The notes under the pieces: model-generated | The model's input: the letters and a program-made list of their open reading frames with translations, nothing else | The model's database searches: none | Told to the model about the DNA's origin: nothing | In this document: in pieces, positions 1 through 7,122 of the stretch | Numbering within the stretch: position 1 is the first letter of the stretch | Layout of the letters: each line of letters begins with the position of its first letter | From: JAKPCT01 sp029553165 | GTDB taxonomy: Bacteria; Bacillota; UBA4882; UBA8346 | Direction: 5' to 3' | Assembly (NCBI GenBank): GCA_035359995.1 | Contig: DAORZT010000053.1 | Coordinates: forward strand, 1 to 18,874 | Length of the DNA stretch: 18,874 bases | Position numbers and translations under genes: made by a program

Positions 1-34
1 AAAAATAAAAATCCTTGATCATAATCAAGGATTT
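1..34 (-). terminator. Intrinsic terminator of yneA
   Basis: An 11-bp perfect stem (positions 9-19 pairing with 24-34, loop 20-23) lies about 35 bp past the LysM gene's stop. Read on the minus strand, the stem is followed by a T-rich tail (TTTTTATTTTT overlapping the stem base). This is the expected form of a Rho-independent terminator for the minus-strand gene at 68-376. It is AT-rich apart from the CCTTG/CAAGG core. Confidence 0.8.
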
Positions 35-67
35 CCTGATAATTGATAGGAATTAAGGTGATTGATG

Positions 68-376
68 TTACTCTACTTGTACTTTAAGAATCTGTCCCGC
101 CTGAATATTAGATTTCTCTAACTGATTCAGTTCTTTGATTTTGGCAATAGTTATTCGTGGATCTGTTTCCGGAGCAAATCGTTTGGCTATTGACCACAAA
201 GTATCGCCACTTCGAACTGTTACCGTTTCATAAATAGCTTCCTGAGTAGCTTTGGCACTGGTTGCCATCATAAACATACTTAACCCGATAACGACACCCA
301 AGACCAATAAATTTATCAAAAACTTCTTATATGACCAGTAAAATTTATTCTTCCCAATTACAATTTGTACTCTCAT
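68..376 (-). CDS. yneA: YneA-like SOS cell-division suppressor (LysM protein)
   Basis: A 102-residue protein with a basic, aromatic N-terminus, one transmembrane segment at about residues 20-38, and a single LysM domain at about 51-100 (the motif SGDTLWSIAKRF, then a conserved Asn-rich region and AGQILKV). The start at 376 is chosen over one 13 codons upstream because GGAGG sits just upstream at good spacing; the longer start would lie near the LexA box. In Bacillus, YneA is a membrane-anchored LysM protein made during the SOS response that delays septation. Gene position (divergent from lexA), size and domain order all match. The promoter carries LexA boxes, so DNA damage should induce it. 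The function is inferred from family and context; the sequence itself shows only a TM segment plus LysM. Confidence 0.85.
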   Translation of the reverse strand: MRVQIVIGKNKFYWSYKKFLINLLVLGVVIGLSMFMMATSAKATQEAIYETVTVRSGDTLWSIAKRFAPETDPRITIAKIKELNQLEKSNIQAGQILKVQVE

Positions 377-395
377 GTTATCCTCCCACTCATTC

Positions 396-409
396 CAAAC
401 TGATGTTCG
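396..409. promoter_or_regulatory. LexA-box-like site (proximal to yneA)
   Basis: CAAACTGATGTTCG matches 12 of 14 positions of the Gram-positive LexA box CGAACRNRYGTTYG. It lies in the 5' untranslated region of yneA, just downstream of the predicted -10. It is the weakest of the three sites and may be a half-site (the GTTCG arm is perfect). Confidence 0.5.
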
Positions 410-419
410 ATTCAATTAC

Positions 420-449
420 ATAATACCACGAACGTTAGTTCGATGTCAA
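420..449 (-). promoter_or_regulatory. yneA promoter with embedded LexA operator
   Basis: On the minus strand a perfect -35 TTGACA (444-449) is followed, after an 18-bp spacer, by the -10 TATTAT (420-425), which is preceded by an extended -10 TG. The LexA box at 429-442 fills the spacer, so bound LexA would block RNA polymerase. This is a strong promoter silenced by LexA, fitting an SOS gene. Confidence 0.8.
429..442. promoter_or_regulatory. LexA box (central)
   Basis: CGAACGTTAGTTCG has perfect palindromic arms (CGAAC/GTTCG) around a 4-bp centre, as in the Gram-positive SOS operator. It lies between the -35 and -10 of yneA. Confidence 0.88.
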
Positions 450-457
450 GTAAAAAC

Positions 458-471
458 AGAACAAATGTTTG
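458..471. promoter_or_regulatory. LexA box at the lexA promoter
   Basis: AGAACAAATGTTTG matches 13 of 14 positions of CGAACRNRYGTTYG. It overlaps the candidate -35 of lexA (469-474), so it should mediate LexA autoregulation. Confidence 0.85.
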
Positions 472-497
472 TATCAGGAATAATTTTGTGTTATAAT
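469..497 (+). promoter_or_regulatory. lexA promoter
   Basis: A perfect -10 TATAAT (492-497) is preceded, at 17-bp spacing, by a weak -35 TTGTAT (469-474) that overlaps a LexA box. Transcription would start near position 504, leaving a leader of about 75 nt before the lexA ATG. Confidence 0.65.
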
Positions 498-581
498 TAA
501 AAAAGTTAAAGATTAAAATACAGCTGATAAAGGTTTGGAAATTTAAATACCCTTGAGACAAATCATATTTGAGGTGACAAT

Positions 582-1208
582 ATGGAAGAATTAACCGAAC
601 GCCAACGCCAGATCCTGGAGTTTATCATTGCTGAAGTTCAACAAAAAGGCTATCCGCCTTCAGTACGAGAGATTGGAGAAGCAGTTGGGCTAAGTTCCAG
701 TTCGACAGTTCATGCTCACTTAGCCAAATTGGAAGAGTTGGGGTATTTAAGAAGGGATCCTACTAAACCCAGGGCGCTTGAAGTATTAATTGGCAATAAC
801 TACGATGACCAAATCCAGTTTACCAAAGAAATGGTTAATATCCCGCTAGTCGGAACTGTAACCGCCGGAGAACCAATTTTAGCGTCCGAGAACATCCAGG
901 ATTATTTTCCTTTACCACGCGACTTTACTCGAACTGATTCGGCCTTTATGTTACGGATTAAAGGAGATAGCATGATCAATGCTGGTATCTTTGACGGTGA
1001 TCTGGTGATCGTCTCCGGAGAGACAAAGGCGGTTAACAATGGCGACATAGTGGTCGCAATGATTGAAGATGAAGCAACCGTTAAACGTTTTTATAAAGAA
1101 AAAAATGGTGTTCGTTTACAACCTGAAAATGACCGTTATGAACCGATCATCACATCTGAGGTTCAAATCTTAGGAAAAGTTGTTGGTTTAGTCCGAAAAA
1201 TTCACTAA
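582..1208 (+). CDS. lexA: LexA SOS-response repressor
   Basis: 208 residues with the full LexA layout. An N-terminal winged helix-turn-helix occupies about 1-65 (LTERQRQILEFI, then PSVREIGEAVGLSSSSTVHAHL). The self-cleavage site Ala95-Gly96 lies in VGTVTAGEP, and the S24-peptidase-like domain has Ser130 (GDSM) and Lys168 (EATVKRF) as the catalytic dyad. An ideal GAGGTGA ribosome binding site precedes the ATG. LexA represses DNA-damage genes and cleaves itself when RecA filaments form. Its own promoter and the divergent yneA promoter carry LexA boxes. The length is normal for the family and all key residues are present. It converges on surE, with only 5 bp between the two stop codons. Confidence 0.98.
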   Translation: MEELTERQRQILEFIIAEVQQKGYPPSVREIGEAVGLSSSSTVHAHLAKLEELGYLRRDPTKPRALEVLIGNNYDDQIQFTKEMVNIPLVGTVTAGEPILASENIQDYFPLPRDFTRTDSAFMLRIKGDSMINAGIFDGDLVIVSGETKAVNNGDIVVAMIEDEATVKRFYKEKNGVRLQPENDRYEPIITSEVQILGKVVGLVRKIH

Positions 1209-1213
1209 ATAAA

Positions 1214-1954
1214 TTAGCTATTTGTAAGCGCATTCAACAGTTTATAATTGGTGAGATCTGATTGAAGAGGTGTTATTGAAATGTAACCCTCTTCAACTGC
1301 ACTAATATCCGAATTATCTTCTTGATTAGCACCAACCGGTTCGCCACCCATCCAATAATAGGTACGTCCCCGAAGGTCTTTCCGTTCTTCAAAAACATTT
1401 TCATAAATCCGTTTACCCAACTTGGTAAATTTATAGCCTTCAAAGGAGGTTGTTGCCGGAAAATTGATATTAATGATTGATTTTGCTGCCGTCTCCAACA
1501 GTAGCTCCATATTGGCCCTTATAAATTCGGCAGCAACGGTAAAATCAGCTTTACCATACTCCACCAGCGAAGCAGCAATACTTGGTATATTGTAGAAAGA
1601 ACCCTCAAGTGCTGCTGAAACCGTTCCTGAGTATAAGACATCATTTCCCAAATTAGGCCCGCGATTGATCCCTGAAATAATTAACTGCGGCTGAAAGTCT
1701 TTCAAGAGGTTCTCCAAAGCAATCTTCACACAATCAGCCGGAGTTCCGTCAACCATCCAATGTTGATCGAGTACCTGAGTAACTCTTAACGGGTGATGCA
1801 TTGTAATACCATGTCCAACCGCGCTTCGTTCGCGGTCCGGCGCGACAACTGCCACTTCAAAATCGGTCTTTAAAGTATGATAAAGGCATTGTAATCCTTC
1901 GGCATGATAGCCATCATCATTTGTCAGTAAAACCCTCAGTTTTGTCATTTCCAT
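1214..1954 (-). CDS. surE: 5'/3'-nucleotidase SurE
   Basis: 246 residues, a normal SurE length. The metal-site residues are visible: Asp13-Asp14 in LLTNDDG, Ser44 in DRERSAVGHGIT and Asn97 in ISGINRGPN. The family blocks DGTPADCVKIAL and LYSGTVSAALEG are also present. SurE is a divalent-metal nucleoside 5'-monophosphate phosphatase linked to stationary-phase survival; some members also act on 3'-nucleotides or polyphosphate. Two starts are possible: ATG at 1954, or ATG at 1948, which overlaps the mgtC stop as ATGA. Neither has a convincing ribosome binding site, so translational coupling to the upstream gene is likely. It is the last gene of the operon that starts at 3926 and runs to within 5 bp of the convergent lexA, with no clear terminator between them. 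Confidence 0.96.
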   Translation of the reverse strand: MEMTKLRVLLTNDDGYHAEGLQCLYHTLKTDFEVAVVAPDRERSAVGHGITMHHPLRVTQVLDQHWMVDGTPADCVKIALENLLKDFQPQLIISGINRGPNLGNDVLYSGTVSAALEGSFYNIPSIAASLVEYGKADFTVAAEFIRANMELLLETAAKSIININFPATTSFEGYKFTKLGKRIYENVFEERKDLRGRTYYWMGGEPVGANQEDNSDISAVEEGYISITPLQSDLTNYKLLNALTNS

Positions 1955-2598
1955 ATAACCCGCTTAACATTTTTTTGCTTCATAATCTCAGCCAAAACTT
2001 CTTCTTTGGTCAGATTCTTCGCTTCTAATATTATATCAAAGATGGCTTCATTGTTACTCTCGTTAAATTCAATCTCCAAATGCTTAATTTTCCAGCCAAA
2101 CAGTGAACAGGCAGTTAAAAGATGATTATTTTCCGGAACAAAATCATAAATTACCACCAAATGATGGGTCTTAATCGTAAACATTCGCTTTTCAACCGGT
2201 TCAAGAAATAGTAAAATTAATACCGAAAAGAAAGTCACGATCAGACCGGCAGCATAAAAACCACTCCCCATTGCCAGCCCGATTCCGGCAACAACCCAGA
2301 GACTGGCGGCAGTAGTTAACCCCTTAACGGTTGCTCCTTCTCTTAAGATTGTACCAGCTCCCAAAAAACCAATACCGCTAACTACCTGAGCTGCCAACCT
2401 TCCCGGATCACTAACCTTGGCAAAGCCAAAACCATACATTGAGACCAACATCACCAAACATGACCCTAAACTCACCAAAATATGAGTCCTTAAACCAGCA
2501 GGACGTCCATGACTTTCTCGTTCGAGTCCAATCAACCCGGATAAAATACATGACAGCAATAATCTAGCAGCTATTTCCCACTCGCTGATAAGGCTCAT
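1945..2598 (-). CDS. MgtC/SapB family membrane protein
   Basis: 217 residues from the ATG at 2598, chosen because GGAGG lies six bases upstream; longer versions would run further into the HEAT gene with no ribosome binding site. The MgtC/SapB signature is clear: GLIGLERE (residues 21-28), RPAGLRTHILV (32-42), SGIGFLGAGTIL (74-85) and GLTTAASLWV (93-102), with about four to five transmembrane helices in the first 135 residues. The remaining roughly 80 residues form a soluble tail, as in MgtC proteins with an ACT-like C-terminal domain. The family is tied to growth at low Mg2+ and virulence in pathogens, but the molecular role in most Bacillota is unknown and it is not proven to be a transporter. 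It overlaps the HEAT gene by 35 bp and surE at ATGA, so all three are probably translationally coupled. Confidence 0.92.
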   Translation of the reverse strand: MSLISEWEIAARLLLSCILSGLIGLERESHGRPAGLRTHILVSLGSCLVMLVSMYGFGFAKVSDPGRLAAQVVSGIGFLGAGTILREGATVKGLTTAASLWVVAGIGLAMGSGFYAAGLIVTFFSVLILLFLEPVEKRMFTIKTHHLVVIYDFVPENNHLLTACSLFGWKIKHLEIEFNESNNEAIFDIILEAKNLTKEEVLAEIMKQKNVKRVIWK

Positions 2599-3490
2599 TG
2601 ACATCCTCCAGACTGGTATTTCTTTGGACATAAATATTTTCAAGAATGATTCGCGAAGCTTCAATTGTCAATTTTTTACTGGAACGAATCAACTCAAACA
2701 ACAGTTCTAAGCAATCCTCGCCACAAATGTTTTTAAGAGCTTCGATACAAGCGTGACGATGGTTCTTTTGTTCGATCAACATTGAAACTAATGGTTCAAT
2801 TGCCCGAGCATCGCCAAAATTACCTAGTGCCATTATTGCTACAGCCTGAACATCCTGATTGGGGTCGTATAATGCCGAAACAAGCGGTAAAATACTGGTT
2901 GGATTTTTTAATTTGCGCAATGCTTCCGCTGCCTCGTAACGCACTCCGGGATCTTCATCTTTTAAAGCGGAAATGATTGCTTCGATTACCCCTTGCTCTC
3001 CAATCTCGCCCAACAATTTGCAGGCTCTTCGCCTGATGATACAGTCTGCATCTTGTAAAGCTTTGACTAAGTGAGAGATTATTGCTTTGGGAGGATAATG
3101 CTTCAAGGCATTACAAGCATTAAAACAGACATAATGATTCTCATCAGCCAATGCTTTGATCAGGGAGGAAATGGCGCGTGGTGATTTCAACTTACCCAAA
3201 GCTTCGGCAGCCCATCCCCGCACATGTTCATCAGGATCATTTAAAGCCGCGATAAACAGCTCCAAAGAGCGATCCAAACCAATTTTACTCAACCCATACA
3301 TGGCGCTGCGCCTAACAGTTGAATCACCTTCATTGTAAGCAATCTTAAGGACTTCGATCACTTCCAGCCGCAAAGCTTCAATTGTTTCTTTGGGTTTAAT
3401 ATCAACATCAATTATTTCAGTAATTTCCGTTTCGATTCGATCCAGGAACTGGATTAAATTATCGATTCGTTGTGATTCTAAAATACTCAT
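2564..3490 (-). CDS. HEAT-repeat protein
   Basis: 308 residues. After about 40 residues of N-terminal helix come some seven HEAT/PBS-lyase-type helical repeats of about 31 residues. Typical units are DPDEHVRGWAAEALGKLK, DADCIIRRRACKLLGEIG and DEDPGVRYEAAEALRKLK. There is no signal peptide, membrane segment or catalytic motif, so it is most likely a cytosolic protein-protein interaction scaffold. Some relatives act on phycobilin lyases or as signalling adaptors, but nothing here shows a specific partner. The position between a zinc-ribbon membrane protein and an MgtC membrane protein, with overlapping genes on both sides, suggests it works with one or both; this is inference. The ATG at 3490 is the only plausible start, since an in-frame stop lies nine codons upstream. 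Confidence 0.88.
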   Translation of the reverse strand: MSILESQRIDNLIQFLDRIETEITEIIDVDIKPKETIEALRLEVIEVLKIAYNEGDSTVRRSAMYGLSKIGLDRSLELFIAALNDPDEHVRGWAAEALGKLKSPRAISSLIKALADENHYVCFNACNALKHYPPKAIISHLVKALQDADCIIRRRACKLLGEIGEQGVIEAIISALKDEDPGVRYEAAEALRKLKNPTSILPLVSALYDPNQDVQAVAIMALGNFGDARAIEPLVSMLIEQKNHRHACIEALKNICGEDCLELLFELIRSSKKLTIEASRIILENIYVQRNTSLEDVNEPYQRVGNSC

Positions 3491-3549
3491 TGGACCCCAT
3501 ACTCCTCTGGTTTTACATTATCCTCCGGTTTGATCACCATTAATATCAT
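3487..3549 (-). CDS. Possible 20-residue mini-ORF linking two genes
   Basis: Between the zinc-ribbon and HEAT genes there is a 20-codon open frame (ATG at 3549, TGA at 3489-3487). Its start overlaps the upstream gene's stop as ATGA, and its own stop overlaps the HEAT start as ATGA. The predicted peptide is charged (residues such as KPEDNVKPEEYG) with no recognised family. It could be a coupling peptide that keeps ribosomes moving through the junction, or chance: an open stretch of 20 codons is not improbable. It contains two GGAG motifs that also serve as candidate ribosome binding sites. Confidence 0.3.
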   Translation of the reverse strand: MILMVIKPEDNVKPEEYGVQ

Positions 3550-3926
3550 GTATTCCCTTTGGTTAAAGCTCTTGATTTACAATACGGGCACTGTTCTGCT
3601 TCCCAGGGAACGGGTTCAAGACAGCGAATACATTCTCGTTTGGCATCTTTTTTACAGAATGGACACTGAAATAAGATCTCATGAATACTTCGTTTACAAT
3701 GAGGGCATTTAATTAATTTTCCCTTTGGCCTGATGATTAAATAGACTACAAAGATAATTATCAGAGCAGGAACTGCAAAGATAAAACGTGAAAACAATGC
3801 TATAATTGGAGCAATCCCCCACAGAATTCCCGAATAATCCCTCGCTTTGGCATCCCGATAAAGCCAAAATGTAAGGACAGCCCCAATAACAACTTTAACT
3901 AGAGTGAAAAGCAACGGATCAGACAT
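3546..3926 (-). CDS. Membrane-anchored double zinc-ribbon protein
   Basis: 126 residues from the ATG at 3926 (AAGGAGA upstream); a longer form starting at 3956 has no better signal. Two hydrophobic segments lie in roughly the first 70 residues (around VKVVIGAVLTFWLY and ALIIIFVVYLII), followed by a basic stretch and a cytoplasmic tail. Four CxxC knuckles are present: CPHC, CPFC, CIRC and CPYC. They pair into two zinc-ribbon (DZR/rubredoxin-knuckle) modules. Such small proteins are widespread and mostly uncharacterised; zinc binding and a scaffolding role are inferred. It is the first gene of the operon that continues to surE, with a candidate promoter about 100 bp upstream. Confidence 0.82.
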   Translation of the reverse strand: MSDPLLFTLVKVVIGAVLTFWLYRDAKARDYSGILWGIAPIIALFSRFIFAVPALIIIFVVYLIIRPKGKLIKCPHCKRSIHEILFQCPFCKKDAKRECIRCLEPVPWEAEQCPYCKSRALTKGNT

Positions 3927-4023
3927 CAAGTCGATCTCCTTCCATATAATAAGCAAATCTAAAATATAAATATTTACATATTTTTAAATAAATTATATTT
4001 AAACTACAAAGAGACCTTTATTT

Positions 4024-4051
4024 ATTATAAGGTGTAATCTTAGTAATTCAA
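4024..4051 (-). promoter_or_regulatory. Candidate promoter of the zinc-ribbon to surE operon
   Basis: In the 187-bp AT-rich gap upstream of the zinc-ribbon gene, the minus strand has a perfect -10 TATAAT (4024-4029) and, 16 bp upstream, a -35 of TTGAAT (4046-4051; 4 of 6). A second TATAAT-like word occurs nearer the gene around 3994-3999, so the true start is uncertain. The rest of the gap is low-complexity A/T with no clear structure. Confidence 0.45.
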
Positions 4052-4113
4052 ATAATTTTTTTCTAATTCCTTCTTGACATCAAAGCAAAATAATTTACTT
4101 TATCAATAAAATT

Positions 4114-5358
4114 TTAAAAATTAGTAAATTGTTCAATCACTCCAGCTAAACTAAGTTTTACTTGAGTATATGAGATTCCGCCTTGCAAAAAGACAACGTA
4201 AGGCGGTGATACCGGAGCATCAGCGGAGAACTCACTTGTCGAACCGGAAATAAATGTCCCGCCCCCCATAATAACCGGATGTACATAACCCGGTAACAAT
4301 GACGGTTCCGGCACAACATGCGATTCAACAGGTGAATGTCTTTGAATTGCTCGACAAAAATTGATCAGTTGTTCGGCGGAGTTGAGATAGATCTTTTGAA
4401 TGATATCAGTGCGAACATCAGATAGATGCGGATTAGTTTTAAAACCCAGGGAGTCAAAGAGTTTTGCTGCAAGGATTGCTCCCTTTAACATCTCTCCCAC
4501 CCGATGAGGCGCTTCAAAAAATCCTTGGAAGAAGATCTGCAGATTCATTAGTGAAGGACCAATTTCTCCTCCAATTTTTGGGGCATAAAGTCTTTCAGCA
4601 GCTTTATGTACTAAATCATTTCTACCAGCAATATAACCGCCGCTTGGAATTAAACATCCGCCCGGATTTTTAATCAGCGAACCGGCAATTAAATCAGCAC
4701 CAACCTCAATTGGTTCTTTGGGTTCCACAAATTCCCCATAACAATTATCGACAAAAATTGCTGCCGCTTGAGTAGTTTGTTTAATTTTTACAAATGCCGC
4801 TTCAAGCTGGTTGATTGTAAGCGATGGACGTTCAGCATAACCACAGGAACGCTGGAAAGCGATCAATTTCGTCTTATTCGTTATTTTTGCTAAGATCGAT
4901 TCAATATCAAGAGTACCGTCTTCCAAAAGCGGTACAACTTTCACTCTGAAACCGGCAGTTTCGCTGTCCATCTCTTCAATTCCTGATTTAATACCTAAGA
5001 CCCCAAGCAAAGTCTCATATGGTTCTCCGGATGCAATGATCAACTCATCATCGTGTTTCAGGTTACCCAAGATTGCACAGGCAATCGCATGCGTCCCGGA
5101 GACAAGCTGCTGCCTTACCAGTGCAGCCTCGGCTTTGAATACTCTTGCAAAAACCCTCTCTAATGCTTCACGCCCCAAGTCATTATAACCATAACCGGTC
5201 GAGGTAGTAAAATGATGTGTTCCAATCCGTTCACTTTGAAATGCCGTTAACATCTTCGCCTGATTAAAAAGGGCAACTTCAGCGACTGCTTCAAATTGTT
5301 TTTGTAAAGCTATTTCAGCTTCTTTAATAAAATCCAGTATTCTGTGATTAATCTCCAT
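4114..5358 (-). CDS. ynbB: YnbB-type PLP enzyme, methionine gamma-lyase family (aluminium resistance)
   Basis: 414 residues with the fold-type I PLP aminotransferase pattern. An N-terminal block has IGTHHFTTSTGYGYNDLGRE (residues 46-65). VDNCYGEF contains Asp204, expected to pair with the pyridine nitrogen, and GSLIKNPGG contains Lys230, the expected Schiff-base lysine. This matches the family named aluminium resistance protein/YnbB, related to Cys/Met-metabolism lyases; the substrate is not known with certainty. The gene starts inside the end of pheA (11-bp overlap) with AAGGAGA rather far upstream, so it is probably coupled to pheA. In Bacillus and many clostridia ynbB also lies near hfq, miaA and lexA, so this is a conserved neighbourhood. 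A weak AT-rich dyad follows the stop, but no convincing terminator. Confidence 0.93.
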   Translation of the reverse strand: MEINHRILDFIKEAEIALQKQFEAVAEVALFNQAKMLTAFQSERIGTHHFTTSTGYGYNDLGREALERVFARVFKAEAALVRQQLVSGTHAIACAILGNLKHDDELIIASGEPYETLLGVLGIKSGIEEMDSETAGFRVKVVPLLEDGTLDIESILAKITNKTKLIAFQRSCGYAERPSLTINQLEAAFVKIKQTTQAAAIFVDNCYGEFVEPKEPIEVGADLIAGSLIKNPGGCLIPSGGYIAGRNDLVHKAAERLYAPKIGGEIGPSLMNLQIFFQGFFEAPHRVGEMLKGAILAAKLFDSLGFKTNPHLSDVRTDIIQKIYLNSAEQLINFCRAIQRHSPVESHVVPEPSLLPGYVHPVIMGGGTFISGSTSEFSADAPVSPPYVVFLQGGISYTQVKLSLAGVIEQFTNF

Positions 5359-6220
5359 GATGATTTATTCTTTCTCTCCTTGGAAAACTGCCTAAGATTT
5401 TTTTCCAACCGTCAGACTGTCGCACTTGTAATTCAATATTCTTAAGCGCCTGTTCAACATGGTGGTCTGACTTATGGCCAATAAATTCAAAAATGAGTAA
5501 ATAATCCTGAGGCTTGATCTTATAAGGCCGTGATTGGACAAACGTTAAATCAACCCCGGCATCGGCAAGATGCTTAGTCGTTTGAAATAATTGACCTGGT
5601 TGATTCGTCCCGTAACGGACCACCATCAAGGTCAGATCGTTACCGGTTACTACTCCGTCCTGAAGTGCACAGACTAAAAAACGAGTCTCATTAACCGCAT
5701 AATCTTGGATTTGTCCTTCAAAGATCTTCATCTTTTTACTTTCGGCATTACTACGGTTACAAATCGCCGCGCTGGAATCAGTATCATCTTTTAATACGGT
5801 TTCAGCCGCTTCAGCAGTTGATAAAACCGGGATTAACTCCGCTTCCGGAAACATTTGTTCCAACCGATTTTGACATTGATTCAACGGTGACGGATGGGAC
5901 AAAATTTTTTTTATCCGTTTCCAATCAGTCTCCGGTTTGGTTGCTAGAACATGCGCAATCGGCAGATGAATCTCATCACAAACTTTAACAAAATCCTGAT
6001 ATTCAATTAAAGCATCAAAAGTCGAACCGATCAAACCATCGATCATATTTTCCACCGGGACAATCGCCAAGTCGGCCTGACGATTTTGAACCAACCATAA
6101 TGATCGGTTTACCGTGGTAAAAACAATCTCCAAAGGTTCATCGGCATAGTGTAATCTGTGGTAATAACGAGCCGCTTCTTCAGAATAGGTTCCTTGAGGG
6201 CCCAATGTCGCGATTTTCAC
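5348..6220 (-). CDS. pheA: Prephenate dehydratase with ACT domain
   Basis: 290 residues from a GTG start at 6220. This start is chosen because GGAGG lies six bases upstream; an in-frame TTG two codons earlier would abut the ribosome binding site directly. The catalytic domain (about 1-185) has ATLGPQGTYSEEAA and the essential TRF motif (Thr179-Arg-Phe in NETRFLV). The ACT domain (about 195-270) should bind phenylalanine for feedback control. The enzyme converts prephenate to phenylpyruvate, the penultimate step of phenylalanine synthesis. Oddities: the usual ENS of the catalytic block reads ENM, and the ACT motif usually written ESRP reads QSRP, with GQLF where GAL is common. Neither obviously kills function, but phenylalanine sensitivity could differ. 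It is transcribed between dapF (16-bp gap) and ynbB (overlapping). Confidence 0.96.
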   Translation of the reverse strand: MKIATLGPQGTYSEEAARYYHRLHYADEPLEIVFTTVNRSLWLVQNRQADLAIVPVENMIDGLIGSTFDALIEYQDFVKVCDEIHLPIAHVLATKPETDWKRIKKILSHPSPLNQCQNRLEQMFPEAELIPVLSTAEAAETVLKDDTDSSAAICNRSNAESKKMKIFEGQIQDYAVNETRFLVCALQDGVVTGNDLTLMVVRYGTNQPGQLFQTTKHLADAGVDLTFVQSRPYKIKPQDYLLIFEFIGHKSDHHVEQALKNIELQVRQSDGWKKILGSFPRRERINHHGD

Positions 6221-6236
6221 CTTCAACCTCCATCAA

Positions 6237-7067
6237 TTACAGATACCAATAACCGCTAAATACTGTTGTTGCCGAACCAGTCATATAAACCGGCTGGCCG
6301 GGTTGCTGCCAACTGATCTCCAGATCGCCACCTTGTAAATGGATAGTAGCGCTATCTTGAATATAATTGTTCAAAATTGCGGCAACCGTTACGGCACAGG
6401 CCCCGGTGCCACAGGCTAACGTCTCACCGCTCCCCCGTTCCCAGACCCGCATTGTCAGCGAAGCATCATCATTCAACTTAACAAACTCAACATTGGTCCG
6501 CTTTGGAAACAAAGGATGCTTCTCCAGCAATGGACCATCTCCTAAAACCATCGCATCAGTGATCTCCGGGACGAAGATGACACAATGAGGATTTCCCATT
6601 GACACCGCTGTAAATTGATAACAATGATTATTGACCTCGATTGGATAATTTATCAATTGTTCCCCGGTAACTGCAACCGGTATCGCAGCGTTTTCCAAAA
6701 TTGGCGCTCCCATATTTACAGTTACTGCGATCACTTGATTATCAGCAACCTTTAAACTAAGTTCTTTAATCCCTGCCAAAGTTTCGATTTTCAGGGTTGT
6801 CTTCCGTTGATGATTTTCATAAAAATATTTACCCACACAACGAATTGCATTACCGCACATCTCGGCTTCACTGCCATCGGCATTGAACATCCGCATTTTA
6901 GCATCAGCTACTTCTGAAGGCTCAATTAATACCAAGCCATCGCTACCAACCCCAAAATGGCGATCACTCATTTTAACTGCCAAACGTTGCGGGTTGTCGA
7001 CAACTTCATGAAAACAATCAATATACACATAGTCATTGCCTAAACCATGCATCTTGGTAAATTTCAT
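6237..7067 (-). CDS. dapF: Diaminopimelate epimerase
   Basis: 276 residues, a standard length. It begins MKFTKMHGLGNDYVYID, and the two catalytic cysteines are visible: Cys71 in MCGNAIRC and Cys219 in ACGTGAC. DapF interconverts LL- and meso-diaminopimelate, feeding both lysine and peptidoglycan synthesis. AAGGTGA precedes the ATG. The terminator of hfq lies just upstream (7102-7122). A TATAAT word on the minus strand at 7086-7091 could be its -10, but no good -35 is present and the leader would be very short, so the promoter is uncertain; readthrough from hfq is an alternative. It probably heads a dapF-pheA-ynbB operon. Confidence 0.97.
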   Translation of the reverse strand: MKFTKMHGLGNDYVYIDCFHEVVDNPQRLAVKMSDRHFGVGSDGLVLIEPSEVADAKMRMFNADGSEAEMCGNAIRCVGKYFYENHQRKTTLKIETLAGIKELSLKVADNQVIAVTVNMGAPILENAAIPVAVTGEQLINYPIEVNNHCYQFTAVSMGNPHCVIFVPEITDAMVLGDGPLLEKHPLFPKRTNVEFVKLNDDASLTMRVWERGSGETLACGTGACAVTVAAILNNYIQDSATIHLQGGDLEISWQQPGQPVYMTGSATTVFSGYWYL

Positions 7068-7101
7068 CTTCTAAAGTCACCTTCTATTATACTATTACAT
7101 G

Positions 7102-7122
7102 AAAAAAGACCCATGCGGGTCT
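7102..7122 (-). terminator. Intrinsic terminator overlapping the hfq stop
   Basis: On the minus strand a 6-bp stem AGACCC/GGGTCT with a GCAT loop (7107-7122) is followed by six T residues (7102-7107, overlapping the stem base). The base of the stem overlaps the first position of the hfq TGA region, so there is practically no 3' untranslated region. It separates the mutS-mutL-miaA-hfq unit from dapF. Confidence 0.85.

Noticed and set aside
4074..4105. Plus-strand TTGACA followed by a TATAAT-like word
   Set aside because: It would drive transcription antisense into ynbB with no plus-strand gene; probably chance in AT-rich spacer.
4055..4130. AT-rich dyad after ynbB as a terminator
   Set aside because: An 8-bp AATTTACT/AGTAAATT pairing with a long A/T loop and no G-C core is expected by chance in such sequence; it is not convincing enough to annotate.
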